A DNA stretch of 64,000 bases. Source: Gordionus sp. m RMFG-2023. Taxonomy: Eukaryota > Nematomorpha > Gordioida > Chordodea > Parachordodidae. The notes under the pieces were generated by a model. The model ran no database searches. It was not told the origin of the DNA and saw nothing but the letters and a program-made list of their open reading frames with translations. The stretch's first letter is position 1. Each line of letters begins with the position of its first letter. Location of the stretch: NCBI RefSeq assembly GCF_954871325.1, contig NC_088779.1, forward strand, positions 13,146,846-13,210,845. The letters run 5' to 3'. The translations under genes and the position numbers were made by a program. This document shows, one piece after another, positions 37,461 through 48,802 of this stretch.

Positions 37461-37920
37461 TGGTATATATAAAAAAATTAAAATACGATCTAGCCCTCTG
37501 ATATATTTTATTTATTAATTTCTGATTGTAACTTAGCTTATTAACAACAAAATAGGTATTAATTCTTAGTATTATTTAATACTTCTTTGTAGGGTCATTG
37601 TCAAATCAATCACTTTTCGGCCGACCCCTTTCGATTTCTTAAAAATGGCCAAATTAGGATTTTAGCAAAATAATAAGTAAGCCTCGAGATTTGGTAAAAT
37701 AAAAACCTATCTGTCATCTATAAAATCTCCATGATTACATAATATTATTCAGGTCTTTTTAAAAATCGATCAAATCGGGCTTAACATTAATGATAGGCAA
37801 TATATCAGTATTAAAATTTTTATTAGTTAGTGCATTATGCATCAACATTCAAATGTTTGAATAATCGAAAGGAGGCAGGGTTTAGAATATAGTTTCTTTT
37901 GATTTATTTAATAATATATA

Positions 37921-39876
37921 TGTCGTATTGGGGAATCATGTGGGATTCGGAATCCCAACGTGGGGATTCAAGATCTTGAATCCCCACGTTTTATTTGGGA
38001 TCATCTCTTTTTTGCGGCTGGCACCATATAATTAAAAAACCAAAATAAGGGATTTAATAAGAGAATTTTTAAAAAAAGTAAATAGTATAAAATTAAGAAA
38101 TATAATGAATGAAAAGGGATGAGGTTAAGGCTTTTTTGTTTTAAAAAATATATTTACAAAAAATCCGAATTATTGCAACATTTAAGCAGGGACCCGAACC
38201 GTTATTTATAACGGTTCAGTTTGGTTACGGTTCAGTATATAAAAAATTATAATAGTTATGTTTTGGTTACGGTGCTTGAGAAGGAATTTATATAAAGGTT
38301 CCGTTCGGTTCAGCTAATTATAAAGGTTCATTACGGTTAGAAATTTTTTTTTATTGAAGCAACACCATCTTTTAATTTATTTTTATTATAAGCATTTATG
38401 AATTATATATAAAAAAAATATATAAGATTCAAAATAACTCATTTTTAAATATTTATTTGAACATATAAGCTATATATTTTCAAGTATAAATAGATTCCTT
38501 TTTGTTCGTAGTGACGATAACACAAAAAGCCCTTTCTACAGAAATTTGTGTTGCTGGAACCTCCTGGTTCAGATATTTATAACAAAAATAAATTTTTTTT
38601 AAAAAAATATTTAAGGGGATTCGGAATCTTTTTTAAAAAAAAACAATTAAATTATATTTTCACCAGAAAATTTTATTTTTTAGAGATAATTAATATTGTA
38701 TTACTTTTATGCTTTAAATCATTAAATACTCGAAGGCAATATTTTGTTTCACGCCCGAAAATTCACGGTGTTTTTAAATTTTTCAAAACTTTAATGCTAT
38801 AATTTTTTCACTTTATTGAATTTATTCTATTTATTTCTTTAATTCCATAATCCATAATAACAAAAAATAAATACATATTATAAATCCAAATTTTTACTTA
38901 GAAAAAGAAGAATGTCTATTTTTTTTATTTCAATTGTGTACGCCTTTCCTCTAATAGGCGATTGGCTACAGAAAAATAGCCTTTCACTAGAAACCGAATT
39001 TGCCTGGGCTGACAAAATTTTACTCTCTAATTTTCTCAAAAAAGGAAATAAATTTTCCTGCTTCCAAAACTTCTAAATATTGCCATTGTTATTTGTTTTA
39101 TTTTTTAAAATTTTATTTTGATAATATTGATATTGTTATAATTTAAAAAAATATGATAAAACACTAAAATATTAAAACTATATAAAAATATGTAAAAAAA
39201 AATATAAAAACTAAATAAAAATATATATTGGTCCTTAGCTTTTTTTAAAAAAAAACATTTTGATAATCTCAACTTAAAATTTGTTCGTTGTTATAAATAA
39301 TTAAGTTTTAACAATCTCTAAATGAGTCTGACCTTATTTGTCTCAACCTAAAGATACATAGTATTTTTCCTTATTCATATTTGATATTTTAGAACGGCTA
39401 ACTCAATATTACATCCAGAAAAATAAACCATTATAATTTTTTATATACTGAACCGTTATAAATGTTTGGATCCCTGCTTAAATGTTCAATGAAATGCCAT
39501 ATTGCATTGAATAATTGTTGCAATAATTCGGATTTTTTATAAATATATTTTTTAATATTTTCTAAAACAAAAATGTCTTAACCTCATCCCTTTTCATTCA
39601 TTATATGCCTTAATTTTATACTATTTACTTTTTTTTAAATTCCCTTTTTAAATCCCTTATTTTGGCCTTTTAATTATGTGGTGCCAGCCGTAAAAAAGAG
39701 AAGAAAAGGTAATTATATTATTTTATTTTTTATGCATGGGGATTCGGAAAATTTTTTAAATATTTTTATAAAAATATTTAAACAAAAAGATCCCGAATAA
39801 AATGTGGGGATTCAAGATCTTGAATCCCAACGTTGGGATTCCGAATCTCACATGATTCCATATCCCAAATACGACA
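37921..39876 (-). mobile_element. innermost inverted-repeat element (hAT-derived)
   Basis: TGTCGTATTGGGGAATCATG at the left and its inverse at the right start long inverted arms of about 300-450 bp that share GGATTCAAGATCTTGAATCC, GGGATGAGGTTAAG and AACATTTAAGCAGGGA blocks. The right arm has about 31 extra bases. A direct repeat ATTTATTTAATAATATATA flanks the element near both ends, but A/T bias prevents calling a duplication. Inside are two - strand hAT C-terminal fragments. It lies in the transposase intron of the foldback hAT. Confidence 0.75.
38500..39080 (-). pseudogene. two hAT dimerisation-domain fragments
   Basis: At 39080-38935 the - strand reads KFWKQENLFPFLRKLESKIL then SVSSERLFFCSQSPIRG. 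At 38577-38500 it reads YLNQEVPATQISVERAFCVI. Both are variants of the hAT C-terminal motif (FW......P.L..LA..IL..PA.S...ER.FS). Having two in series suggests two different dead hATs or a duplicated end. Confidence 0.6.
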
Positions 39877-41453
39877 TATATAATATATATAATTTATTTA
39901 ATAATATATATAATTTATTTTAGCCAATTTGCGCAAACATCTTTTAACCAAACATCCTGAAGTAATCAATGATTCGCCACCTTTGCCTGATTCTATTATA
40001 GGGCAAGAAAACTTACAACAGACGATAATTTTCATTTAAATAAATTAATACTCAAATATATCATCAATGAAAATATTTCATTTAGAACGTATGATAGTAA
40101 AAATTTTAAAGACATCTTTACATATTTAAACAAAACCTCCAAAGTTTGGTGCAGGCAAACTGCTATGAAATATTTAAACAATATATATAACGAGGCTAAA
40201 ACAAATATTATGAATTCCTTCCATAATTATAAAAATAAGATGGCAATAACAACAGACATATGGACCAGCAATAATTTAATAAGTTATTGCGCCATAACGG
40301 TCCATTATATAAATGATAAATGGAATATAACTAATGCCTTATTATCAATTACGGAATTTGCCCACCCTCACACGGGTGAAGATATTAAAGAATTATTATT
40401 ATCAATAATGACAGAGTACAAAATAATAGATAAAATATCATCCATTACCCATGATAATGGATCGAACATGCTTTCGGCGGGAAAGCTCATAATTCCTTTA
40501 ATTCGTGAGACATATAACCAAAATTTTAACACAATTAGATGTCTTGCCCACATTATTAATTTGATTGTACAAGAAGGACTGCCAACAATCTCAACAGATT
40601 TAGAAAAAGTTGAGATGTTGGTGAAAAAAATTCATAAAAGTCCTTCCTTGATGCAGGATTTTGTTGATATTTGTAATTGCAAAATTCCATTAGATGTGTC
40701 AACTAGGTGGAATTCAAAGTATCTCATGCTTAGTAAAATTAATAAGGTATTAATATTAATATTTAATTTTTTTACTGTTTGATTTATAGAATTTAGAAAC
40801 TATTGTTAAAATGGGGAAAAGATGTATCAATGAAAATTTTTACATTAATACAGATGAGAGTAGAATGTTAAAAGATATAGAGGATTTTTTATATCCTTTT
40901 TATAAAATAACGTGCGAGATAAGCACGAATACATCTACAATAGGGATGTATGCACTATATTTAGATACGATTCAAATATTACTGGTAACAAGTATTGAAA
41001 CCAGTAATAATAATGTTATAGTAGAATCGTCTAGATCTATGTTGGCTAAATGCCAAAAATATATCAATATTATGGACAATTTCGAAATATATGTGTGTAG
41101 TTTTCTTGATCCACGTATCAAGAAAACATTCATACCTTTATGGATGAACAAAGAATGTTATTATGAAAAATTGATTGCTTTATATGGTAAATACCGGTGT
41201 AATATATCGTGAGAAATATCAGAAAAAGACGATAATTGTGAAATGATGTCAATAACTATCTTAAATAGTCTGAGAAGGTATATATTTAATATTCTATAAC
41301 TATTTTAAATTTTCTCAAAGTTGATATATTTAATTTTAATAATTTATTTTATATTTTTAGGAAAGCCTCGTTAGTTCCAATGGTGAACGAGATCGCCGAA
41401 TACCTAGCTGATCCAGTAGTCTCAGCAACGACTACAGTGTTGGATTGGTGGAG

Positions 41454-44400
41454 CTGTAATTCTGAGCGTTTTCCGTACCTTTGCATGATGGCTAAAGATT
41501 TTTTGTCGCAGCAAAGTACATCCGTTGAGAGCGAGCGTGTCTTCTCAAGAGGGGTGGACACCGTAACAAAGAAAAGAAATCGCATGGCCTCCGAAACACT
41601 TAAACAGTGTTTATGTTTAAATTCATGGGATATCAATATCATGAATAATAAATTTTATACATAATTTTTATATCTATATATATTGTTAAATTAAATTTTT
41701 TGTACATTAATAAATATATATAATTTAAATAAAAATATTTAAACTATAAATGTATCAAATATTTAAGATGTTTTGAGCTTAGTATTCTTGTTTCAGGCTG
41801 TTGTTTTTTATGAATACTGTAGAATATTAGTGTTTTAATATTATTTGACTTTAAATTGATAACTAAAATAGTTTTTGATATTAAGATTTAGAATTTTGAA
41901 CACTTGAGAAAAATTACACATTAAAATTGATACTGGGATTAACTTTGAACCATGTTATAAAGCGCTATACTTTTTTTCAGGCGTTAATTATTCACTATTT
42001 TATTAAGAAGAATATTATGAGAGCAATTTTTCTCATAGATTATATAAAGGTATAGATATCTATTATCGTAATTTCAGGATTAGTCAATATTTTTCTTGCT
42101 AAATAGGCTTAAAACGAGAGATTTTAAATAATAAATGCAATATAAAAATTATTAAGATATATTTATAATTAATTCTAAAATCTTAATCCTTTAAATTAAT
42201 ATTTAGAAATCTACACAATCTAGTTTCCAATATAATTTAAAATGTCATCGATAGAGATTGATATAAAAGATATTGGTGCAGATAATATATACAAAGTTAT
42301 TTCTCTGTACAATGATATGTAATTTCCTTCATGAGATATCGCATAAAATTTATTCTCGAAAAAAAAACAAGGTATAAATATCATTGTAAGATGTGCCAAG
42401 TAAATTTTATCCTAACTAGAAACTTCAAAGAGGAAATATTTTAATATCCTTAAACTTAAAAATATAATATGAATAAAACATAGATGAGTTTATGTGATAG
42501 TTGATTTTCTGACCCAGTCTATGACAATAACATATTTAAGAATTTTTTTATAAATTAAAATTACAAGAAATATATTAGCATCTCATTTTATCACTCAAAA
42601 ATTATTATGTACCTTACTACTCGTATATATAATAACATTTTTTGTCCCTTATCTATGATACATCCTCACTGATATTTTAATTTAACATTTTTAGGATATA
42701 TATCTTTAGTTATTTGCTTTAAAAAAATTGGAAAAAGTTTAAAAATAACGATTATGACAATTGTCACCTATCTATGATACATCCTCTTAAATTTTTAATT
42801 TAACATGTTTAGAATATATATTTTTAGCTATTTCCTTTAAAAAAAGTTCAAAAATAGCGATTATGACAATTGTCACCTATATGATACATCCTCACTGAAT
42901 TTTTAATTTAACATGTTTAGAATATATATTTTTAGCTATTTCCTTTAAAAAAATTTGAAAAAATTCAAAAATAGCGATTATGACAATTGTCACCTATCTA
43001 TGATACATCATCACTGAATTTTTAATTTAATATGTTTAGAATATATATTTTTAGCTATTTACTTTAAAAAATTTGAAAAAAGTTCAAAAATAACGATTAT
43101 GACAATTGTCACCTATCTATGATACATCCTCACTGAATTTTTAATTTAACATGTTTAGAATATATAATTTTAGCTATTTCCTTTAAAAAAATTTGAAAAA
43201 GTTCAAAAATAGCAATTATGACAATTGTCACCTATCTATGATATATCTTCACTGAATTTTTAATTTAACATGTTTAGAATATATATTTTTAGATATTTCC
43301 TTTAAAAAAATTTGAAAAAGTTCAAAAATAGCGATTATGACAATTGTCACCTATATATGATACATCCTCACTGAATTTTTAATTTAACATGTTTAGAATA
43401 TATATTTTTAGCTATTTCCTTTAAAAATATTTGAAAAAATTCAAAAATAGCGATTATGACAATTGTCACCTATCTATGATACATCATCACTGAATTTTTA
43501 ATTTAACATGTTTAAAATATATAATTTTAGCTATTTCCTTTAAAAAAATTTGAAAAAGTTCAAAAATAGGGATTATGACAATTGTCACCTATCTATGATA
43601 CATCATCACTGAATTTTTAATTTAATATGTTTAGAATATATATTTTTAGCTATTTACTTTAAAAAAATTGAAAAAAGTTCAAAAATAACGATTATGACAA
43701 TTGTCACCTATCTATGATACATCCTCACTGAATTTTTAATTTAACATGTTTAGAATATATAATTTTAGCTATTTCCTTTAAAAAAATTTGAAAAAGTTCA
43801 AAAATAGCGATTATGACAATTGTCACCTATCTATGATACATCATCACTGAATTTTTAATTTAACATGTTTAGTATATATATTTTCAGATATTTCCTTTAA
43901 AAAAAATTAAAAAAGTTCAAAAATAGCGATTATGACAATTGTCACCTATCTATGATATATCTTCACTGAATTTTTAATTTAACATGTTTAGAATATATAT
44001 TTTTAGATATTTCCTTTAAAAAAATTTGAAAAAGTTCAAAAATAGCGATTATGACAATTGTCACCTATATATGACATATCCTCACTGAATTTTTAATTTA
44101 ACATGTTTAGAATATATATTTTTAGCTATTTCCTTTAAAAATATTTGAAAAAATTCAAAAATAGCGATTATGACAATTGTCACCTATCTATGATACATCA
44201 TCACTGAATTTTTAATTTAACATGTTTAAAATATATAATTTTAGCTATTTCCTTTAAAAAAATTTGAAAAAGTTCAAAAATAGCGATTATGACAATTGTC
44301 ACCTATCTATGATACATCATCACTGAATTTTTAATTTAACATGTTTAGAATATATATTTTTAGCTATTTCCTTTAAAAAAATTTGAAAAAATTCAAAAAT

Positions 44401-46106
44401 AGCGATTATGACAATTGTCACCTATCTATGATACATCATCACTGAATTTTTAATTTAACATGTTTAAAATATATAATTTTAGCTATTTCCTTTAAAAAAA
44501 TTTGAAAAAGTTCAAAAATAGCGATTATGACAATTGTCACCTATCTATGATACATCATCACTGAATTTTTAATTTAACATGTTTAGAATATATATTTTTA
44601 GATATTTCCTTTAAAAAAATTTGAAAAAGTTCAAAAATAGCGATTATGACAATTGTCACCTATATATGATACATCCTCACTGAATTTTTAATTTAACATG
44701 TTTAGAATATATATTTTTAGCTATTTCCTTTAAAAAAATTTGAAAAAGTTCAAAAATAGCGATTATGACAATTGTCACCTATATATGATACATCCTCACT
44801 GAATTTTTAATTTAACATGTTTAGAATATATATTTTTAGCTATTTCCTTTAAAAAAATTGAAAAAAGTTCAAAAATAACGATTATGACAATTGTCTATGA
44901 TACATCCTCACTGAATTTTTAATTTAACATGTTTAGAATATATATTTTTAGCTATTTCCTTTAAAAAAATTTGAAAAAGTTCAAAAATAGCGATATGACA
45001 ATTGTCACCTATCTATGATACATCCTCACAAATTTTAAATTTAACATGTTTAGAATATATATTTTTAGCTATTTGCTTTAAAAATTTGAAAAAAGTTCAA
45101 AAATAACGATTATGACAATTGTCACCTATCTATGATACATCCTCACTGAATTTTTAATTCAACATGTTTAGAATATATATTTTTAGCAATTTGCTTTAAA
45201 AAAACTCAAAAAAGTTCAAAAATGGCGATTATGACAATTGTCACCTATATATGGTACATCTTCACTGAAATTTTGATTTAACATGTCTACAATATATATT
45301 TTCATCTATTTCATTTAAAAAAGTTCAAAAATAACCATCATAACAAATGGCTCTTTTCTATGGTGCATCTTCACTTAAAAATTTTAAAAAATAACTATGA
45401 TGAATAGTTAATCCAGAGCATTATAATTTAAAGAAGCTTTAAGTAACTTTCCCACCTATAATATTAATATATACTAAATGTTATTTGACTTTTGGTCAAA
45501 AAAAATGATCTAGATATTGGGTTAAGGGTGAAAAAAAGCAACCCTAACTTTAAGTCATCTTTAAAAAAAAAGATCCATATTTTGAGTCGGTTGAATAAAA
45601 CGACCCGATGTTTGAGTCTGAGTCAGAAAAACGACCCAAACTTTGAGTTGGAGTCGAAAAATACGATCTAAACTTCAAGTTTGAGTCAAAAAATACGATC
45701 TAAACTTCAAGTATGAGTCAAAAAATACGACCCAAACTTCAAGTTTGAATCGAAAAATACGACCCAAACTTCAAGTTTGAGTAGAAAAATATGACCCAAA
45801 CTTCAAGTTTGAGTCGAAAAATACGACCCAAATTTCAAGTTTGAGTCGAAAAATACAACCCAAATTTTGAGTCGGAGTCGTAAAAAACGACCCATATTTT
45901 GGGTCGAGGTCGTTTTTTTCGGCTTGGACTTGGGTCGGAGTCGAAAAAAACGACCCATATTTTGGGTCGAAGTCGTTTTTTTCGGCTTGAACTCGGGTCG
46001 AAGTCGTAAAAAACAACCAAAACTTTGAGTTAGAGTCGAAAAAAACGACCCAAAATTTGGGTGAGCTGCGTTCGAGCCGACTCGGCTAAGCCGATTAACA
46101 ACACTA
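41454..46106. repeat. right inverted arm of the foldback hAT
   Basis: Inverted match to 33037-35661, longer because its tandem array has about three times as many units. The outer block (45580-46090) holds GACCCAAACTTCAAGTTTGA and CGACCCATATTTTGGGTCG repeats. The inner end overlaps the last transposase exon. Confidence 0.85.
42640..45375. repeat. tandem array, about 23 units of ~117-119 bp, right arm
   Basis: Repeats of ATTATGACAATTGTCACCTA, CATCACTGAATTTTTAATTT and AACATGTTTAGAATATAT occur in a regular order. Small indels and higher-order patterns (pairs of units repeated together) are visible, suggesting expansion by unequal exchange. The perfect 12-bp palindrome TGACAATTGTCA is kept in nearly all units. 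Confidence 0.88.
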
Positions 46107-47439
46107 TTTATGATTAGTAGAGAAAGTTGTTATTTCATATTTGTATATAGGGTGGTTTAAAACGTGCAAGTCAATAATTAATATGAATTGTTTGTGGAAA
46201 TATGATTATGAATGAATGTAAATGCACCAGTCTATTATAAATAGCAAAAGAATACAATTCATATTTTAATTTTATTAATGTTAGTATTCAAATTAAAATA
46301 ATTTAATATATAAATATAATTAATATGCTTTCTAAAAATTACACACGCCGCGCCGCCGCCATAATAAAAATCGGCGAGCCGGCTCGCGCCGATGATCTCA
46401 ATCGCGGCTTTTCCGGCGTGAATAAAAATATAGGCGGCGCTCAGATCTACTTATACTTAGTTCTAGGTTAGAATAGTTAATTTTATTTTAACTTAAGATA
46501 AACAAATAAAATGAATATGAAAGGAACTTCATTTTTAAAAATTCATCTTATTTTATATAAATCATACATAAACAGGGTTGCCATGCCTCCCCCCATCAGT
46601 GGGAGTCTCCCACAATTTTTTAGTTTACCCACATACATCTCACTTCCACAATTCGAAATCTCCCACAATTTTTTAATTTCTCCCACAAATTTTTTTTTAG
46701 CATTTTAATGTTTTTAATATATAAATAATAATTTTGAGAAACAGTATTTGATTATTTTTATATTTTTAAAATAAATTTTAAATATTTATTCGAAAAATAT
46801 GTCTTGTTCTTTTATTTTATTTTTCCGCTAATTTTAAATTCTCCATCCAATCCAATCCATTCGACATTTTCAAAATTTGAAGTTAGAATAGTATGTATAA
46901 TTATTATAAATATATTTTAAATTTCTAGATTCTATAATTGCAGTGCTCCACTCAACATTTTCATATAAGAATAGAACTTTTAGAAGTGGATTACTTTGGT
47001 ATTTCTGCAGCATAATTTAGTGAGCCTTTATTAAATTATATTCTTCTGATTGCAACTGCATATTAACAGCATATAGTAGATTTCCTATATGTAAAATTCC
47101 TAAATATACTTCTGCCATTTATTTTTGAAATTTTTTTTCAAATAGGACAGCTTTTATAATCTATTTATTTTTTAAAGGTTTGTAAAATTTTAAAATTCTA
47201 CGGTGGCGCGTATTAGGAGGAACCTGTCAACCAACATTATGCTGACTCAATTCTGTAAATACACTATGGTTTTTGCCAAATTTACTGAGGAATTATCAGA
47301 TCAGAAAGTTGACATCAATTCATTGGTAATGCCAAATCTGCCATATTTACCATTATATATGGTTAGCTATGTCTTTGGATATTTCATATCTGGAGAAAAT
47401 TTTTTTAATAGTTTTATTGAAATGACATTAATTTTGTTG

Positions 47440-47830
47440 AAATAGGGGAGGATCAAGGGAAATGTTTTGATATCTCCTTATTAGATGCATCTGTTAGAAT
47501 TGCATATGTTTGCACATCTTTCAAATCGTCAAGAATTGACCTTCTGGATTTATATCCTAAAACATTGTTGATAGTCTTGCTCATTTTGTGTTCTACAAAG
47601 TATACTTTTCATTTATATTAGTCGTTAAATATTATGGGGAAAGATTCTACCAACATTGAGATGTTGAGCAACTCTCTGAATGTTGTACTGCATGATAGGT
47701 ATTTACCATTTCCGCAACTGTAGTTGCATCTATATTAATTCTAATTTTTGAAGAATATTTTTGTTTTGCAATAGATGTTGATAGAATGCCCTGTACTGAT
47801 TTATGCTTTGAAGATTTTTGATACCTCAAA
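47440..47830 (-). pseudogene. hAT transposase remnant of 46573-48794
   Basis: The - strand reads KSVQGILSTSIAKQKYSSK and INIDATTVAEMVNTYHAVQH, then after breaks KMSKTINNVLGYKSRRSIL and VQTYAILTDASNKEISKHFP. The TDASN....KHFP motif and preceding KT..NNVLG are typical of one hAT branch, and the Asp belongs to the RNase H-like core. At least two frame changes; no C-terminal domain was recognised. Confidence 0.65.
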
Positions 47831-48139
47831 ATATCATATTCCCTTCCCCCATTGTATTAACTAAATACTGTAGAACAACTTCCCCGCACTGATTATAAAT
47901 ATTTTTTACATTGTAAATTTAAAATTGTTTGTTTTTTTATAAAATCTTATTTATACATTTATTTTTTTACATTGTAAAATTACAATTTTTTTATAAAATT
48001 TTATCTTGTTTACATTCTTTTGTAATTAAAAAAGATCGTTGGTTATTATTTTTAAACAAAATTAATATATTATAATAAATCAATGTTATTTTAATAATAA
48101 AGATAGTACTCTAAGAAATTTTGTGTCGTACAGTAATTA

Positions 48140-48640
48140 CCTATTTTGAAAAATAGTTGCGTATTTTATTTTGGAAAATAGTTACCTATTTTATTTTGAA
48201 AAAGAGTTGGATATTTTATTTTGAAAAATAGTTGGCTATTTTATTTTGAAAAATAGTTGGCTATTTTATTTTGAAAAATAGTTGGCTATTTTATTTTAAA
48301 GAGTTACCTATTTTATTTTGAAAAAGAGTTGGAAATTTTATTTTGAAAAATAGTTGGCTATTTTATTTTGAAAAATAGTTGGCTCTTTTATTTTGAAAAA
48401 TAGTTGGCTATTTTATTTTGAAAAATAGTTGGCTATTTTATTTTGAAAAATAGTTGGCTATTTTATTTTGAAAAATAGTTGGCTATTTTATTTTGAAAAA
48501 TAGTTGGCTATTTTATTTTGAAAAATAGTTGGCTATTTTATTTTGAAAAATAGTTGGCTATTTTATTTTGGAAAAAGTTAGCTATTTTATTTTAAATAGT
48601 TGGCTATTTTATTTTGAAAAATAATTACCTATTTTATTTT
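48140..48640. repeat. 25-bp minisatellite, about 20 units
   Basis: The unit GAAAAATAGTTGGCTATTTT plus ATTTT is repeated almost perfectly, with a few units shortened or altered (GGATATTTT, TACCTATTTT). It sits just inside the right end of the hAT at 46573-48794. Confidence 0.9.
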
Positions 48641-48802
48641 AGATTTTATATTTATAAAAAATAATAAGCCTATAACTAAGTCAATTCTAAACGCAAAAAA
48701 ATTTTTTTTAGCAATTTCTCCCACAATTTTTATATATTTCCCACAAAATACCTAATTTCTCCCACAATTTGAAAATTTTGACCTGGCAACCCTGTACATA
48801 AA

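Larger units (their letters stand above)
36171..41664 (+). pseudogene. transposase of the foldback hAT, five exons, nearly intact
   Basis: Proposed exons: 36171-36230, 36315-36471, 39924-40746, 40790-41277, 41361-41664. Exon 2 ends in the first half of a BED finger (KKCNHCEKIYRSTTAT), and exon 3 starts with its second half (NLRKHLLTKHP), so a 3.45-kb intron full of other elements splits the finger. The core has AITTDIWTSN (first Asp), ITHDNGSNM (second Asp), IRCLAHIINLIVQ and DVSTRWNSKY. Exon 4 contains CSFLDPRIKKTF; exon 5 is the dimerisation domain (VLDWWSCNSERFPYL, STSVESERVFS). I see one frameshift near 40020 and one TGA at 41210, both otherwise in a continuous frame. The last exon lies largely within the right inverted arm. 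Confidence 0.82.
33037..46106 (+). mobile_element. 13-kb foldback-type hAT transposon
   Basis: The termini TAGTGTTGTTAA and TTAACAACACTA are flanked by the perfect 8-bp duplication TTTATGAT (33029-33036 and 46107-46114). The inverted arms are long and unequal: 33037-35661 (2.6 kb) and 41454-46106 (4.65 kb). From outside in, each arm has a block of short GGGTCG...CGACTC repeats, a tandem array of ~119-bp units, about 1 kb of unique sequence, and part of the transposase 3' end. The centre (35662-41453) carries the transposase and a nested inverted-repeat element (37921-39876). Foldback architecture is known from other superfamilies such as Galileo; the transposase and 8-bp duplication here are hAT. 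Confidence 0.88.
30273..46449 (-). mobile_element. outer hAT of a three-level nest (GC-rich-end family)
   Basis: The left end TAGACCCGTGCGCCG and right end (reverse complement TAGATCTGAGCGCCG) are followed by GGCGGC-rich arms of about 110 bp. The perfect 8-bp duplication CTTATACT lies at 30265-30272 and 46450-46457. A 13,070-bp foldback hAT plus its 8-bp duplication is inserted at 33037; without it the element is about 3.1 kb, a normal hAT length. The family is the same as the element at 17078-18784. Its transposase runs leftward on the - strand. Confidence 0.9.
46573..48794 (-). mobile_element. hAT transposon carrying a 25-bp minisatellite
   Basis: CAGGGTTGCCA and TGGCAACCCTG are the terminal inverted repeats, and TACATAAA is repeated perfectly on both sides (46565-46572, 48795-48802). 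Subterminal CTCCCACAATTTTT repeats occur near both ends. It is 2,222 bp, with a - strand transposase remnant (about 47440-47830) and a long minisatellite near the right end. Confidence 0.9.

Noticed and set aside
41349-41642. 97-codon - strand frame and its counterpart on + strand 35473-35700
   Set aside because: Both are antisense readings of the foldback hAT dimerisation exon, one at each arm.
42640-45375. Regular repeats that at first glance suggest a CRISPR-like or satellite array
   Set aside because: Units are contiguous (~119 bp, no unique spacers) and occur as inverted arrays within a bounded transposon in a eukaryotic genome.
47203-47445. 80-codon + strand frame with an NLPYLPLYMVSYVFG segment
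   Set aside because: It lies inside the hAT at 46573-48794 and next to a - strand transposase remnant; no splice context or family supports it.
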